Origin: Candidatus Hydrogenedentota bacterium
Lineage (GTDB): Bacteria; Hydrogenedentota; Hydrogenedentia; Hydrogenedentales; SLHB01
Direction of reading: 5' to 3'
Assembly (NCBI GenBank): GCA_020848835.1
Contig: JADLHJ010000027.1
Span: 124,001 to 188,000 of the forward strand
Length of the DNA: 64,000 nt
This document shows, piece after piece, positions 36,929 to 45,110 of this stretch. Position 1 is the stretch's first letter, and every line of letters begins with the position of its first letter. The notes beneath the pieces were generated by a model, which was given only the letters and a program-made list of their open reading frames with translations, was not told the origin of the DNA and did not search any database. The position numbers were made by a program, and so were the translations under genes.

Positions 36929-37735
36929 TCAGTCGTCGTCCTGACCGGTCAAGCTCTTGATGTAATCGTCGCGGTTGTCCGACTCGTCGTCCGGGCGGCG
37001 GTCGAAGAATTGTTTCACAAAAGGATGCTCCGAGCCTTCGATTTCTTCGAGCTTGCCGTAGCCCACAACTTTCCCTGCGAGCAACATCAAAACGCGATCG
37101 GCGATTAGTTTTACGCTGGCCATTTCGTGGGTCACGACAATACTCGTCAGGTTGAAGGTGCTTTGCATCTTGCGGATCAGCGCGTCCAGTCCCGCGGCGA
37201 CGATTGGGTCGAGACCGGCGGAGGGTTCATCGTAGAAGATAACCTCGGGGTCCATCGCCATCGCGCGCGCGAGGCCTGCGCGTTTCTTCATGCCTCCGCT
37301 TAACTCCGCGGGGAGGTAGTTTTCAAAGCCTCCCAGCCCGACGAGTTCGAGCTTTATTTTCGTCATGATGTCAATCGTCGATTCTTCAAGTTTCGTATGT
37401 TCGCGCAAAGGCAGCGCGACGTTGTCGCCGATGCTCATCGAGTTGAACAACGCGGAGGCCTGGAAACACATGCCGAGTTTCTTGCGGACCTCGACGCGCT
37501 CCACATCGGTCATCTCGGTGATGTCCTGGCCGTTGATCAAAATGTGGCCGGAATGGGGGCGCATCAAGCCGACGAGATTTTTCAGCAACGTGCTTTTTCC
37601 GCAACCGCTACCGCCGAGGATGACGAATGTCTCGCCGCGATTGACGTGAAAGTTGATATTGTCCAATACCGTGCGGTCCCCGTATTTCACTACGAGGTCT
37701 TTTACTTCGATGATTGGGCCGTTCTCTTCGGGCAT
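36929..37735 (-). CDS. mlaF: MlaF-type ABC ATPase
   Basis: 268 residues. Walker A GGSGCGKST at 41-49, signature LSGGMKKRAGLARA, Walker B VIFYDEPSAGLDP and switch His in VVTHEMASV. The GGMKKR variant signature and the DEPSAGLDP box are typical of MlaF/MkI-class ATPases that energise MCE lipid transporters. The tail (DRRPDDESDNRDDYIKSL) is acidic. It lies 19 bases after mlaE and before mlaD. In E. coli MlaF is bound by the STAS protein MlaB; here a STAS gene lies one gene upstream of mlaE. Confidence 0.93.
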   Translation of the reverse strand: MPEENGPIIEVKDLVVKYGDRTVLDNINFHVNRGETFVILGGSGCGKSTLLKNLVGLMRPHSGHILINGQDITEMTDVERVEVRKKLGMCFQASALFNSMSIGDNVALPLREHTKLEESTIDIMTKIKLELVGLGGFENYLPAELSGGMKKRAGLARAMAMDPEVIFYDEPSAGLDPIVAAGLDALIRKMQSTFNLTSIVVTHEMASVKLIADRVLMLLAGKVVGYGKLEEIEGSEHPFVKQFFDRRPDDESDNRDDYIKSLTGQDDD

Positions 37736-37754
37736 TGTTATGTATTGCCTGCGA

Positions 37755-38552
37755 TTAGAAAAAGAAGATATAGGTGAAGATTAGGTCCACAAATATGATT
37801 AGGAATATTGAAGTCACCACGGACGACGTGGTCATTTTGCCGACGCCTTCCGCGCCGCCCTCTACCTGAAATCCGCGATACACGCCGACAAGACAAATCA
37901 CGATCCCAAAGAACACGCTCTTGGAAAAGCCGGTAGCGAAGTCGCGAATCTTGATTGCGTTGATGGTGTTGTTGATGTAGACGTTTGGCTCGACGCCGAC
38001 GACCCATACCGTCACGGCGAAGCCGCCGAAAATCATGATTAATGCGCCAAGAATCGTGAGGCATGGGATTGCGGTAACCATCGCGATGAATTTGGGCACC
38101 ACCAAATGCTTTGTGGGATTAAGGCCCATTACTTCCAACGCGTCGATCTCTTCGGAAACTTTCATCGTGCCGATTTCGGCGGCGATGGCAGACCCGCTGC
38201 GGCCGGTTAACAAGATCGCGGTCATCAAGGGGGCCAATTCGCGCACGGCGATCACGCCCACGAGATTCGCCACGTATTGCGTCGCGCCAAAAGCTTTGAG
38301 CAGGTAGACCGCCTGCATTGACATGATGCCGCCGATTAGGAAGCAGATCAGTCCAACGATGGGCAGGGAATTGAATCCGAATTCGACAAAGTGTTCCACT
38401 GCGCTGCGCAGGCGCAGGCCCTTACCGCGCAAGGGTTGGACCACGGCCCAATACGCGGTGTCTTGAACTAACACACACACACGCGCGACCGCATAGAGCG
38501 AATTCAGCGTGACTCGCCCGGTATAGCCGAACATGTAGGTCAATGCGGACAC
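37755..38552 (-). CDS. mlaE: MlaE-type permease
   Basis: 265 residues with about five membrane helices, of the MlaE family (GRVTLNSLYAVARVC near the start, FNSLPIVGLICFLIGGIMSMQAVYLLKAFGA, then EIGTMKVSEEIDALEVMGLNPTKHLVVPK, a diagnostic cytoplasmic loop). It is the inner-membrane core of the MCE lipid transporter. The start is GTG at 38552, one base after the STAS stop, so translation is coupled to it. Together with mlaF and mlaD it makes a complete core transporter. Confidence 0.93.
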   Translation of the reverse strand: MSALTYMFGYTGRVTLNSLYAVARVCVLVQDTAYWAVVQPLRGKGLRLRSAVEHFVEFGFNSLPIVGLICFLIGGIMSMQAVYLLKAFGATQYVANLVGVIAVRELAPLMTAILLTGRSGSAIAAEIGTMKVSEEIDALEVMGLNPTKHLVVPKFIAMVTAIPCLTILGALIMIFGGFAVTVWVVGVEPNVYINNTINAIKIRDFATGFSKSVFFGIVICLVGVYRGFQVEGGAEGVGKMTTSSVVTSIFLIIFVDLIFTYIFFF

Positions 38553-38553
38553 G

Positions 38554-38871
38554 CTATGCGCGATCCTTAATCGTAAACACGGTATCGAGACGGGATAACT
38601 GCAATACTTTCAGTACAGGTGGCGCGGGCGCGAGCAATACGAATGCGACACTCTTCTCCATCGACGCGCGCAGACCTTCCACAAGCGTGGCCACTCCCGA
38701 GCTGTCCATATACTCAACGCCGCTGAGATCGATGTGCAACGCCGCGGACGCGGACGGGATCGCTTTTGTGATTGCGCTGCGCAAATCAGGCGAACTGTAG
38801 AGATCGATCTCGCCCTTCACCGCGATGGTGTATTTGCCGTCCTTTTCCGCGTTCGAAAGTTCCATTGCCAT
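38554..38871 (-). CDS. STAS-domain anti-sigma antagonist / MlaB-like protein
   Basis: 105 residues, one STAS domain. The phosphorylatable serine motif is intact: Ser58 in MDSSGV, matching SpoIIAA/RsbV-type proteins. The ATG has GAGGT eight bases upstream. Two roles are possible and not exclusive: the anti-anti-sigma partner of the RsbW-like ATPase encoded next upstream, or the MlaB-like subunit of the transporter encoded immediately downstream (the E. coli MlaB is also a STAS protein). The gene lies exactly between the two modules, one base before mlaE. Confidence 0.88.
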   Translation of the reverse strand: MAMELSNAEKDGKYTIAVKGEIDLYSSPDLRSAITKAIPSASAALHIDLSGVEYMDSSGVATLVEGLRASMEKSVAFVLLAPAPPVLKVLQLSRLDTVFTIKDRA

Positions 38872-38890
38872 CGGTTGCTACCTCGCCTTC

Positions 38891-39337
38891 TTACTGGGCC
38901 GTTTTTTTCTCAGGACGCTTCACACGCATCACGACCCGATTACCGGATGTCTTGCCGGGATGAAATTCCACTTCGTCGAATACGGAATAGATCAACTGAA
39001 CGCCGAGTCCGCCGGGCATCAACGACGTTGGATCGGGTGCAGGGACCGCGCGGCGCTCGCACTTTTCCAGCGCGACCGGCACGCCCTCGTCTTTGACAAT
39101 AAATTCAATGGCGCTGCCCTGCTCGCGCACGGTCAAACTGAGCCGCGCCGCTGTGTTTCCGCCATATGCGTGACGGATCGAGTTGGTACACGCTTCATCT
39201 ACCGCCAACACGATCTCGCTGGCGCGCTCGCTTGAAAACCCTTCCGTCTGCAAATACGTGCGCACGAGTCCGCGCACCGACGCCAACAGGCGTGGGTCGG
39301 TGGCCACGTCGATATTGATTTCGTCTTGTTTTGTCAT
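38891..39337 (-). CDS. RsbW-like anti-sigma serine kinase
   Basis: 148 residues of the HATPase_c fold. The N-box is EIVLAVDEACTNSIRHAYG (E48, N52, H56); KDEGV (83-85) is the G1-like box and PGGLGVQLI the G2 box. This is the RsbW/SpoIIAB type that phosphorylates a STAS partner and can bind a sigma factor. I chose the ATG at 39337, which overlaps the phosphatase stop (ATGA). No sigma factor gene lies in this operon. It should act on the STAS protein at 38554-38871. Confidence 0.87.
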   Translation of the reverse strand: MTKQDEINIDVATDPRLLASVRGLVRTYLQTEGFSSERASEIVLAVDEACTNSIRHAYGGNTAARLSLTVREQGSAIEFIVKDEGVPVALEKCERRAVPAPDPTSLMPGGLGVQLIYSVFDEVEFHPGKTSGNRVVMRVKRPEKKTAQ

Positions 39338-41025
39338 TTGTGGTTTGCCAGCAGCTTGACTGCGATCATCGTGCAATCGTCGTGTGGCGTTGTGGGAGCG
39401 CAGTATTCGCGCACGGTCTTATTGACGGCTTCCACCATTTCTCGCGGCGTATCCGCGTAGTGCTCGGCAGCCACACGCCCCAGGTTTTCCATGCCATATT
39501 CATCGGGCAAGGGCGCGCGCCCAGAGCGCGTGTGTTGCGCGCGCGCTTCGACGATGCCGTCGGTATAGAGCACGAGCGTTTCTCCGGGTTTCAGGCGCGC
39601 TTCGGTATCGGTCCACGGATTCTCGGGCAGTATGCCTACCGGAGGGCCAGTGGCATTTCCGAAAATGCGCAGATCGCCCTTGCCTACGGCCAATGCGGGA
39701 TGGTGTCCCGCGCTCGCGCAGAGCACACGCCCACTTTCCAGATTCACAATTACATAGCTCATGGTGCAAAACGTACCGCGCACACCCTGCTTGCACATGG
39801 TTTCGTTTAATGAACTGAAGACTTCAGAAGGGGAGAGCGAATTTCTTGAGTTGAGGCGAAATTCCGCGAGCAACTGTGCCATGGTCAGCGCAGCGGGCAC
39901 ACCCTTGCCGCTCACGTCGCCTATCAGCAAACCTACGTGCGCATTATCGGGCTGCACGAAATCATAGAAGTCGCCGCCCACCGTTTTCGCGGGACGCGTG
40001 TCGCCATAGACCTGAAAGCGCGGATCGTCTTCCGGCCACTCATTTATTAAGAAGCCCTGTTGAATTTGCCACGCATGCTGGATTTCAGAATCGGTGCGAT
40101 TCTTCTCCACGATCTGCATGTGCATGCGCGCATTTTCGAGCGCGAGACCGGCGCTGTTTCCGACGGCCGTGCTGAGCAGCATGTCCTCGTGGGAGTATTG
40201 ATGCTTCGGACTGTCGCTATCGACGTACAAAATACCGAAGATGCCAAACTTTCCGCGCAATGGCGCGCAAATGATCGAGCGCAGTTTCAGCGAGCGTATG
40301 CTTTCGCTCACGTTAAACTCGCTATCGCGATCCGTATCTTGGTATAGCAAACTTTCGCCATTCTTTATCACGCGCTGCGCCACGCTTTCGCTAATGATGA
40401 AGTCACGCTGCGCGACGCGCTGTACTCGCCCATTTACGATCACGTGATATTTGTGACACACGGGGCAGGGCTCGATGCCGCGGCCGCCCTCCTGCGGCGC
40501 AAACACGATTGCACCGCGTTGCGCGTCTATCGCCTTCATGGTTGTTTGCAGGATGTGGTCGAGCAGGGGACACGGCTCGTAGTTCGACGAAATTTCGTTC
40601 ATCACCGTGTAGATTGCGCGCAACAGGTTCTCCGCGCGATCTTCTTTCGCTTCGACTTGTCCCGACTTCTGCCAGTTCGAGATCGTCTCGGTGAAGGTTG
40701 TCGTGCTGCCGTCTTCCTCGACCTCCTCTACATACTCCTCGGTCTCGAAAGTAATCACGGTCTCGCCGATTTGCAGCCGGTCCCCGTGGCGAAGGACGCC
40801 TTCCAGCATTGGCACGCCATTCAGTTGGGTGCCGTTTGTGCTATTGAGGTCTTTCCAGAGGAAGCGCTCGCCCTCCGCCGTTACCCGGGCATGGCGGCGC
40901 GACGCCGCCGCGTCGTCCACGACGCAACCGCACTCGACCGAACGGCCCAGCGTAATCGACGTCCCGACGGGTATGCGACGGGTCGCTTCGCCGTTCTTCT
41001 TGCAGACCAGGTATCCGCGCAGCAA
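39334..41025 (-). CDS. FHA-GAF-PP2C (SpoIIE/RsbU-type) phosphatase
   Basis: 563 residues. FHA domain at about 1-100 (LGRSVECGCV, SRRHARV, LNSTNGTQLNG), GAF domain at about 135-300 (LLDHILQTTMKAIDAQRGAIVFAP), a helical linker, then an RsbU/SpoIIE PP2C domain at about 345-560 (PAKTVGGDFYDFV, GLLIGDVSGKGVPAALTMA, LYTDGIVEAR, HDDCTMIAVKL) with the metal-binding Asp residues. It should dephosphorylate the STAS protein when its FHA or GAF domain senses a phosphopeptide or small ligand. The start is TTG at 41025, with AGGGGA six bases upstream. First gene of the operon; promoter at 41059-41088. A kinase partner for the FHA domain could be the pair at 21449-25800, which is unproven. Confidence 0.9.
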   Translation of the reverse strand: MLRGYLVCKKNGEATRRIPVGTSITLGRSVECGCVVDDAAASRRHARVTAEGERFLWKDLNSTNGTQLNGVPMLEGVLRHGDRLQIGETVITFETEEYVEEVEEDGSTTTFTETISNWQKSGQVEAKEDRAENLLRAIYTVMNEISSNYEPCPLLDHILQTTMKAIDAQRGAIVFAPQEGGRGIEPCPVCHKYHVIVNGRVQRVAQRDFIISESVAQRVIKNGESLLYQDTDRDSEFNVSESIRSLKLRSIICAPLRGKFGIFGILYVDSDSPKHQYSHEDMLLSTAVGNSAGLALENARMHMQIVEKNRTDSEIQHAWQIQQGFLINEWPEDDPRFQVYGDTRPAKTVGGDFYDFVQPDNAHVGLLIGDVSGKGVPAALTMAQLLAEFRLNSRNSLSPSEVFSSLNETMCKQGVRGTFCTMSYVIVNLESGRVLCASAGHHPALAVGKGDLRIFGNATGPPVGILPENPWTDTEARLKPGETLVLYTDGIVEARAQHTRSGRAPLPDEYGMENLGRVAAEHYADTPREMVEAVNKTVREYCAPTTPHDDCTMIAVKLLANHK

Positions 41026-41058
41026 CGGAATTCCCCTAGATTTCGTAAGTCCCTGCCG

Positions 41059-41088
41059 ATTTTAGCCATAGCGCCGGGGTATCGGCAA
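41059..41088 (-). promoter_or_regulatory. Predicted promoter of the partner-switch/Mla operon
   Basis: On the minus strand TTGCCG (41083-41088) and TAAAAT (41059-41064) are 18 bases apart. Transcription would start near 41052, about 27 bases before the TTG start of the phosphatase gene. Confidence 0.5.
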
Positions 41089-41165
41089 GGCGGGCGGCGG
41101 CGAGTTGATATGAAACCCACGGAATGCCGAGAGTATTCATCGGGCAACGGTGAGAGGGGACGGCC

Positions 41166-42602
41166 ATGCAATCTCGTAGACAATTCCTCGGTAGTGCGGC
41201 GGCGATTGGTGCGGTATCCGCGGTGGGCAGTGCGGAAGCGACGGCTGCGTTACCGACGCGCGCGGACATAATCATCATCGGCGCGGGATTGGCCGGGCTT
41301 ACCGCTGCGCGCGAACTTGTGAAGAAAGGCAAGTCCGTCATTGTGCTCGAAGCGCGCGACCGCGTGGGCGGGCGCACGCTTGCGCAGGCGACGCAGAGCG
41401 GCGAGATGCTGGACGTGGGCGGGCAATGGATTGGCCCGGGGCAGGATCGCGTTCGCGCGCTGGTGGACGAGTTTGGCCTGAAGACCTATCAGCAGCCTCA
41501 CACGGGCACGAAATTGCTGAAAATCGACGGCAGGCTTCGCTCTTACGAAGGCGATATCCCTGCGCTACCCTTGCTTGCAAAACTCGACCTTGGCCACATG
41601 TTTTCGCAACTCAACAAAATGGCAGAGACGATTCCGCTCGATGCGCCTTATTCGGCCAAGAATGCTCAGGCGTGGGACAACATCACCCTTGAATCCTGGA
41701 AGCAGGAACACATGCGCACGCCCAAGGCACGCGCGCTGCTGGATATTGTCGCGCAATCGGTCTTTGGCGCGGAGGCGGGTGATTTGTCGTTCCTGTTCTT
41801 CCTCTTCTATCTGCGTTCCGCCGGCACGCTGGAAAAGCTAATCAACATCGCGGGCGGCGCGCAGGAGACGCGTATCCACGGCGGCACGCAACAAATCTCG
41901 GATCGACTCTCGGCGCAGTTGGGCGACGCATTGCGCTTGAACAACCCGGTCCGTGCGATACATCACGGCGGCGATGGCGTGAAGGTGATCGCGGATAGCG
42001 GCGAGTACAACGCGCAACGCGTCATCGTCGCGGTGCCTCCGCACCTTGCGGGAAAGATTTCCTATAACCCTCTGTTGCCGGGGTTGCGCACGCAATTAAT
42101 GCAGCGCCTGCCGATGGGTTCGATCATCAAGTGCATTATGGTCTACGACAAACCGTTCTGGCGCGAGGACGGGTTCTCCGGTGAGATTGCGTCCGATGAA
42201 GGCCCGCTCTGTGCGGTGTTCGACGATAGTCCGGAAGGCAGCCACGAAGGATCGCTCATCGGCTTCATCGCGGGCGATGGCGCTCGGCGTTGGACGGAAC
42301 ACACGCGGGACGAACGGCGCGACGCCATCGTAAAGCAATTCGTCGAGTGCTATGGCGACAAGGCTTCCAAGCCGAAGGAATACATCGAGAAGAACTGGCT
42401 CGAAGAAGAATGGTCGGGCGGCTGTTACGAAGCGTTCATGGCCCCTGGTGTGATGACGGCGTACGGCAAGGCGCTCCGCGCGCCTGTGGGGCGAGTCCAC
42501 TGGGCCGGGACCGAGACGAGCGACGTCTGGTGCGGGTACATGGACGGCGCCGTGCGCTCTGGCGAGCGCGCAGCCGCGGAAGTCGCGCAACTCGTTGCTT
42601 AA
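41166..42602 (+). CDS. Tat-exported flavin amine oxidase
   Basis: 478 residues. A Tat signal (SRRQFLGSAAAIGAVSAVGSAEA) precedes the FAD-binding Rossmann motif (IIGAGLAGLTAARELVKKG) and EARDRVGGRTL. The FAD-binding C-terminus is around WAGTETSDVWCGYMDGAVRSGERAAAEV. This is the monoamine oxidase/polyamine oxidase/phytoene desaturase-like amine oxidase family. It likely oxidises an amine or amino acid in the periplasm after folding in the cytoplasm. The ATG lies about ten bases after a GAGAGGGG-like sequence. The substrate cannot be read. It is divergent from the partner-switch operon. Confidence 0.85.
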   Translation: MQSRRQFLGSAAAIGAVSAVGSAEATAALPTRADIIIIGAGLAGLTAARELVKKGKSVIVLEARDRVGGRTLAQATQSGEMLDVGGQWIGPGQDRVRALVDEFGLKTYQQPHTGTKLLKIDGRLRSYEGDIPALPLLAKLDLGHMFSQLNKMAETIPLDAPYSAKNAQAWDNITLESWKQEHMRTPKARALLDIVAQSVFGAEAGDLSFLFFLFYLRSAGTLEKLINIAGGAQETRIHGGTQQISDRLSAQLGDALRLNNPVRAIHHGGDGVKVIADSGEYNAQRVIVAVPPHLAGKISYNPLLPGLRTQLMQRLPMGSIIKCIMVYDKPFWREDGFSGEIASDEGPLCAVFDDSPEGSHEGSLIGFIAGDGARRWTEHTRDERRDAIVKQFVECYGDKASKPKEYIEKNWLEEEWSGGCYEAFMAPGVMTAYGKALRAPVGRVHWAGTETSDVWCGYMDGAVRSGERAAAEVAQLVA

Positions 42603-42628
42603 TATCGTCTTCGCGAAAACACGGCGCA

Positions 42629-42652
42629 GGGCTTCGAGACGCGCCGCGCTCA
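42629..42652. repeat. 24-base dispersed repeat, copy 1
   Basis: Matches 53138-53161 in the same orientation at 23 of 24 bases; the core is GAGACGCGCCGCGCTCA. Here it lies 26 bases after the amine oxidase stop. A partial inverted GAGCG/CGAG pattern follows, but there is no full hairpin with T-run. Confidence 0.6.
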
Positions 42653-42800
42653 GGCGAGCGAGGCTCTACGTTCGCGCATCTCCTTTTTTATCAAAAAACC
42701 GAGTAGGGCGACGTGACAGCTCGTAGCCAAGAATCCTCAAATAGGTTACACTCATAGGCGATAATCGACTGAACAAATCCTAAACCGCGAGGTGACCGCC

Positions 42801-43727
42801 GTGCGATGGATAACCCGACGTGATTTCATAAAGCGTTCCGCGCTTGCTGCTACTGGCGCAAGTCTGGCGATGGCGGGGTTGCGCCCCGCGTGGGCGGCGG
42901 ACACCAAGTTCAACGGCACGATGAAACGCACACTCGGAAAATCGGGGGTGCAGTGTTCGTTGCTGGGCATGGGCACGGGCACGCAGGCGTGGAACGGCAG
43001 TTCTGCACAGAACCGCAAAGGGCGCAAGGCCTTCGTTTCGCTTATTGAACACGCGCACGCAAACGGTGTGACCTATTTCGATCTCGCGGACATGTATGGC
43101 GCGCACGATTACATGAAAGATGCTTTGAAGAATAGCATCAAGCGTGAAGATGCGATGCTGCTAACGAAGACCGTGTCGCGCGATCCAACCTTGATCAAAG
43201 CAGACCTTGAACGTTTCCGCCGCGAACTCGATACCGATTACATCGACGTCGTGTTGCTGCATTGCCTCACCGAACCCGGTTGGACAGAGAAGCTGAAGCC
43301 CTGCATGGACGTGTTGTCCGAAGCGAAATCCAAGGGTCTCATCCGCGCACATGGATGCTCGTGTCACAACTTCGGCGCGATGGAAACCGCCGCAGACTCG
43401 CCGTGGACCGATGTGTTGCTCGCGCGCATCAATCCCTTCGGCATCAAGATGGACACCAAGAACCTCACCCCCGACGGCAAACCCAAAGACTCATTGAATG
43501 AAGCCGAAATAATGGATGTAGTCACGGTGCTCAAACGCGCGCATGACAATGGCATCGGCGTGCTCGGCATGAAGATCGCCGGCGAAGGCGCGGCACGCGA
43601 TCGCATCGCGGAATCGCTGCAGTTTGTGCTGACCACTGGCGTCGTTGATGCGCTGAATATCGGCGTGCTCGATCCCAGCGAAGTGGACGCAAACCTTAAG
43701 CATGTGGAGAACGTACGCGTCGCGTAG
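42801..43727 (+). CDS. Tat-exported aldo/keto reductase
   Basis: 308 residues. A Tat signal (TRRDFIKRSALAATGASLAMAG) precedes an aldo/keto-reductase TIM barrel. Of the catalytic tetrad, Asp and Tyr lie in FDLADMYGAHD, Lys in LLTKTVS and His in VLLHCL. Exported members with Tat signals are common in this kind of genome and are thought to act on sugars; the substrate is unknown. I chose the GTG at 42801 because GAGGTGA lies five bases upstream; a GTG at 42792 is inside that site. It follows the amine oxidase with a 198-base gap containing a 24-base dispersed repeat. Confidence 0.85.
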   Translation: MRWITRRDFIKRSALAATGASLAMAGLRPAWAADTKFNGTMKRTLGKSGVQCSLLGMGTGTQAWNGSSAQNRKGRKAFVSLIEHAHANGVTYFDLADMYGAHDYMKDALKNSIKREDAMLLTKTVSRDPTLIKADLERFRRELDTDYIDVVLLHCLTEPGWTEKLKPCMDVLSEAKSKGLIRAHGCSCHNFGAMETAADSPWTDVLLARINPFGIKMDTKNLTPDGKPKDSLNEAEIMDVVTVLKRAHDNGIGVLGMKIAGEGAARDRIAESLQFVLTTGVVDALNIGVLDPSEVDANLKHVENVRVA

Positions 43728-43750
43728 CTCTCTCAGATAAGAGGGAATTC

Positions 43751-43975
43751 ATGGGACATCGAATACGCTGTTGTACGTTTTGGCTCATTGTTGTTGCGAG
43801 TAGTTGCGCAACTCAAACTCCCACGCCACATTCTCAACTCGATTCTAAACGGCCTCAGGATCGACTGGAATCAGTTCCCGATACGACACCAAAAGCGCCA
43901 CCTGAGCGTTTACCGGATGAATTACCTGTCGAACCGCTGAAGACTGCAGCACACTTGAAGTTCTTCAGATCATAA
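43751..43975 (+). CDS. Small Pro-rich putative secreted protein
   Basis: 74 residues. A short hydrophobic segment (CCTFWLIVVASSCATQTPTP) includes a possible lipobox (VASSC), followed by a Pro- and Asp-rich tail (LDSKRPQDRLESVPDTTPKAPPERLPDELPVEPLK). GAGGG lies five bases upstream of ATG, which favours translation. No family is recognised. It may be a small lipoprotein. The next gene starts seven bases downstream, so the two are probably one unit. Confidence 0.5.
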   Translation: MGHRIRCCTFWLIVVASSCATQTPTPHSQLDSKRPQDRLESVPDTTPKAPPERLPDELPVEPLKTAAHLKFFRS

Positions 43976-43982
43976 AGACGTT

Positions 43983-44426
43983 ATGCGACATTTCAATCTT
44001 ATTATCTCAATTTTGATTGTATGTGTCGCGGGAACGTGGGGATGTGTACAAGCGTTCTCCGTGTTTACGTCGATCGCCTATGATCGCCCTCAAATCTCCT
44101 TCAACCTCGTATCAGACGGTATTGTGGGCGCACTCATGGTCATCGTAGCAATTGCTATCATCATATCGCTGCTTCGATCCCGAAGAGACTTTGAACCCAA
44201 GACTGTGATTGCCGACGGAAATCATCAGTCCAAATACGTAAAGGTGCTCAAAATTATCATATTTTTGCTCTTTGGATTGGAGGCACTTTTGCTTATAACA
44301 GCTAGACTAGGGATTCCCATTTTCGGTCAGTTCACGGTTCCCGCACTTTTTACGACAGTTATTTCGATCATTGTACTGGGAATAATCGCGAGCGCGATTC
44401 GTGGTGGTACTGACGAGTATCTTTGA
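43983..44426 (+). CDS. Small membrane protein, four predicted helices
   Basis: 147 residues with hydrophobic helices at about 5-27, 46-64, 88-108 and 114-137. There are charged loops (RSRRDFEPKTVIADGNHQSKYVK) between the second and third. No conserved motif or family is recognised. The base composition is noticeably more AT-rich than most neighbours, which could mean recent acquisition. Likely an inner-membrane protein, coupled to the preceding small gene. Followed by an AT-rich repeat and a strong hairpin. Confidence 0.55.
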   Translation: MRHFNLIISILIVCVAGTWGCVQAFSVFTSIAYDRPQISFNLVSDGIVGALMVIVAIAIIISLLRSRRDFEPKTVIADGNHQSKYVKVLKIIIFLLFGLEALLLITARLGIPIFGQFTVPALFTTVISIIVLGIIASAIRGGTDEYL

Positions 44427-44444
44427 GGCTTCCGCCACACACTT

Positions 44445-44476
44445 CAATCCAAAATCCAAAATCGAAAATCCAAAAT
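44445..44476. repeat. Tandem AATCCAAAATC-type repeat
   Basis: CAATCCAAAATCCAAAATCG followed by AAAATCCAAAAT: four near-identical CCAAAAT units. An imperfect copy lies in frame at 12692-12722. Confidence 0.7.
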
Positions 44477-44482
44477 AAATTC

Positions 44483-44513
44483 GGCCCAGCGCCTCCTTCA
44501 CAGGCGCCGGGCC
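44483..44513. terminator. Strong bidirectional hairpin terminator
   Basis: GGCCCAGCGCCT (44483-44494) pairs with AGGCGCCGGGCC (44502-44513): 11 base pairs and one A-C mismatch, seven-base loop. It lies between the convergent membrane-protein and ankyrin genes. It lacks a long T-run, so its strength is uncertain. Confidence 0.65.
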
Positions 44514-44549
44514 TTATACAAAGCACCGCTCACTATCGTAAGCCGCGGC

Positions 44550-45110
44550 CTAATAGCCGCCGCCGTACGCTCCGATTAGGTCTGCAACGTCGTCGTATCC
44601 CATCAGCTTTGCGACGCCGAGTGGCGTCATGCTGGTGTATGCATAGTCGCGAGAGTTCGCATCGGCGCCTGCGCTCAACAGCATTTCCGCGACATCGACG
44701 CGCCCGTTCATGGCGACCCAGTGCAGGCTCGACATGCCCAAGCTGTCCATCTCATTCACATCCGCGCCGCTCTCGATAAGGGCTTGGACGGAGTTGGTGT
44801 GACCGCGCCGCGCCGCTTTGTGCAGCGGCGTCTCGCCAGTAATGTCGCGCTCGTCTGGATCTGCGCCCGTGGCGAGCAGTTTGCGCACGGCGTTTTCCAT
44901 GCCCCAATACGCCGCCCGTTGGAGCAGGGTGTCTCCCGCGCCACGGTCCGGCGCGTCCGCCAATTCTTGGCGCATCATGACTTCCTGGAGACCGCGATGG
45001 CCGCTCTTGAGCGCCCGGCTCATGGGCGTTTCGCCGTCGTTGTCCATGGTGTAAAACCAATGGATGGCCATGTTGCGTTGTCCGTCTATCTGTCGTTCAG
45101 AAGTAACCAT
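44550..45110 (-). CDS. Ankyrin-repeat protein
   Basis: 186 residues with about five ankyrin repeats: DGETPMSRALKSGHRG, GDTLLQRAAYWGMENAVRKLLATGADPD, GETPLHKAARRGHTNSVQALIESGADVN, GMSSLHWVAMNGRVDVAEMLLSAGADAN and MTPLGVAKLMGYDDVADLIGAYG. Ankyrin folds serve protein-protein contact. There is no signal peptide, so it is probably cytosolic. The start is uncertain: the ATG at 45110 gives 186 residues and an ATG at 45071 gives 173; neither has a clear ribosome-binding site. The gene stands alone and its partner is unknown. Confidence 0.85.
   Translation of the reverse strand: MVTSERQIDGQRNMAIHWFYTMDNDGETPMSRALKSGHRGLQEVMMRQELADAPDRGAGDTLLQRAAYWGMENAVRKLLATGADPDERDITGETPLHKAARRGHTNSVQALIESGADVNEMDSLGMSSLHWVAMNGRVDVAEMLLSAGADANSRDYAYTSMTPLGVAKLMGYDDVADLIGAYGGGY

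Noticed and set aside
40444..41271. A 275-codon open frame on the plus strand
   Set aside because: It overlaps the FHA domain of the phosphatase gene in antisense and crosses into the amine-oxidase promoter; no ribosome-binding site or domain.
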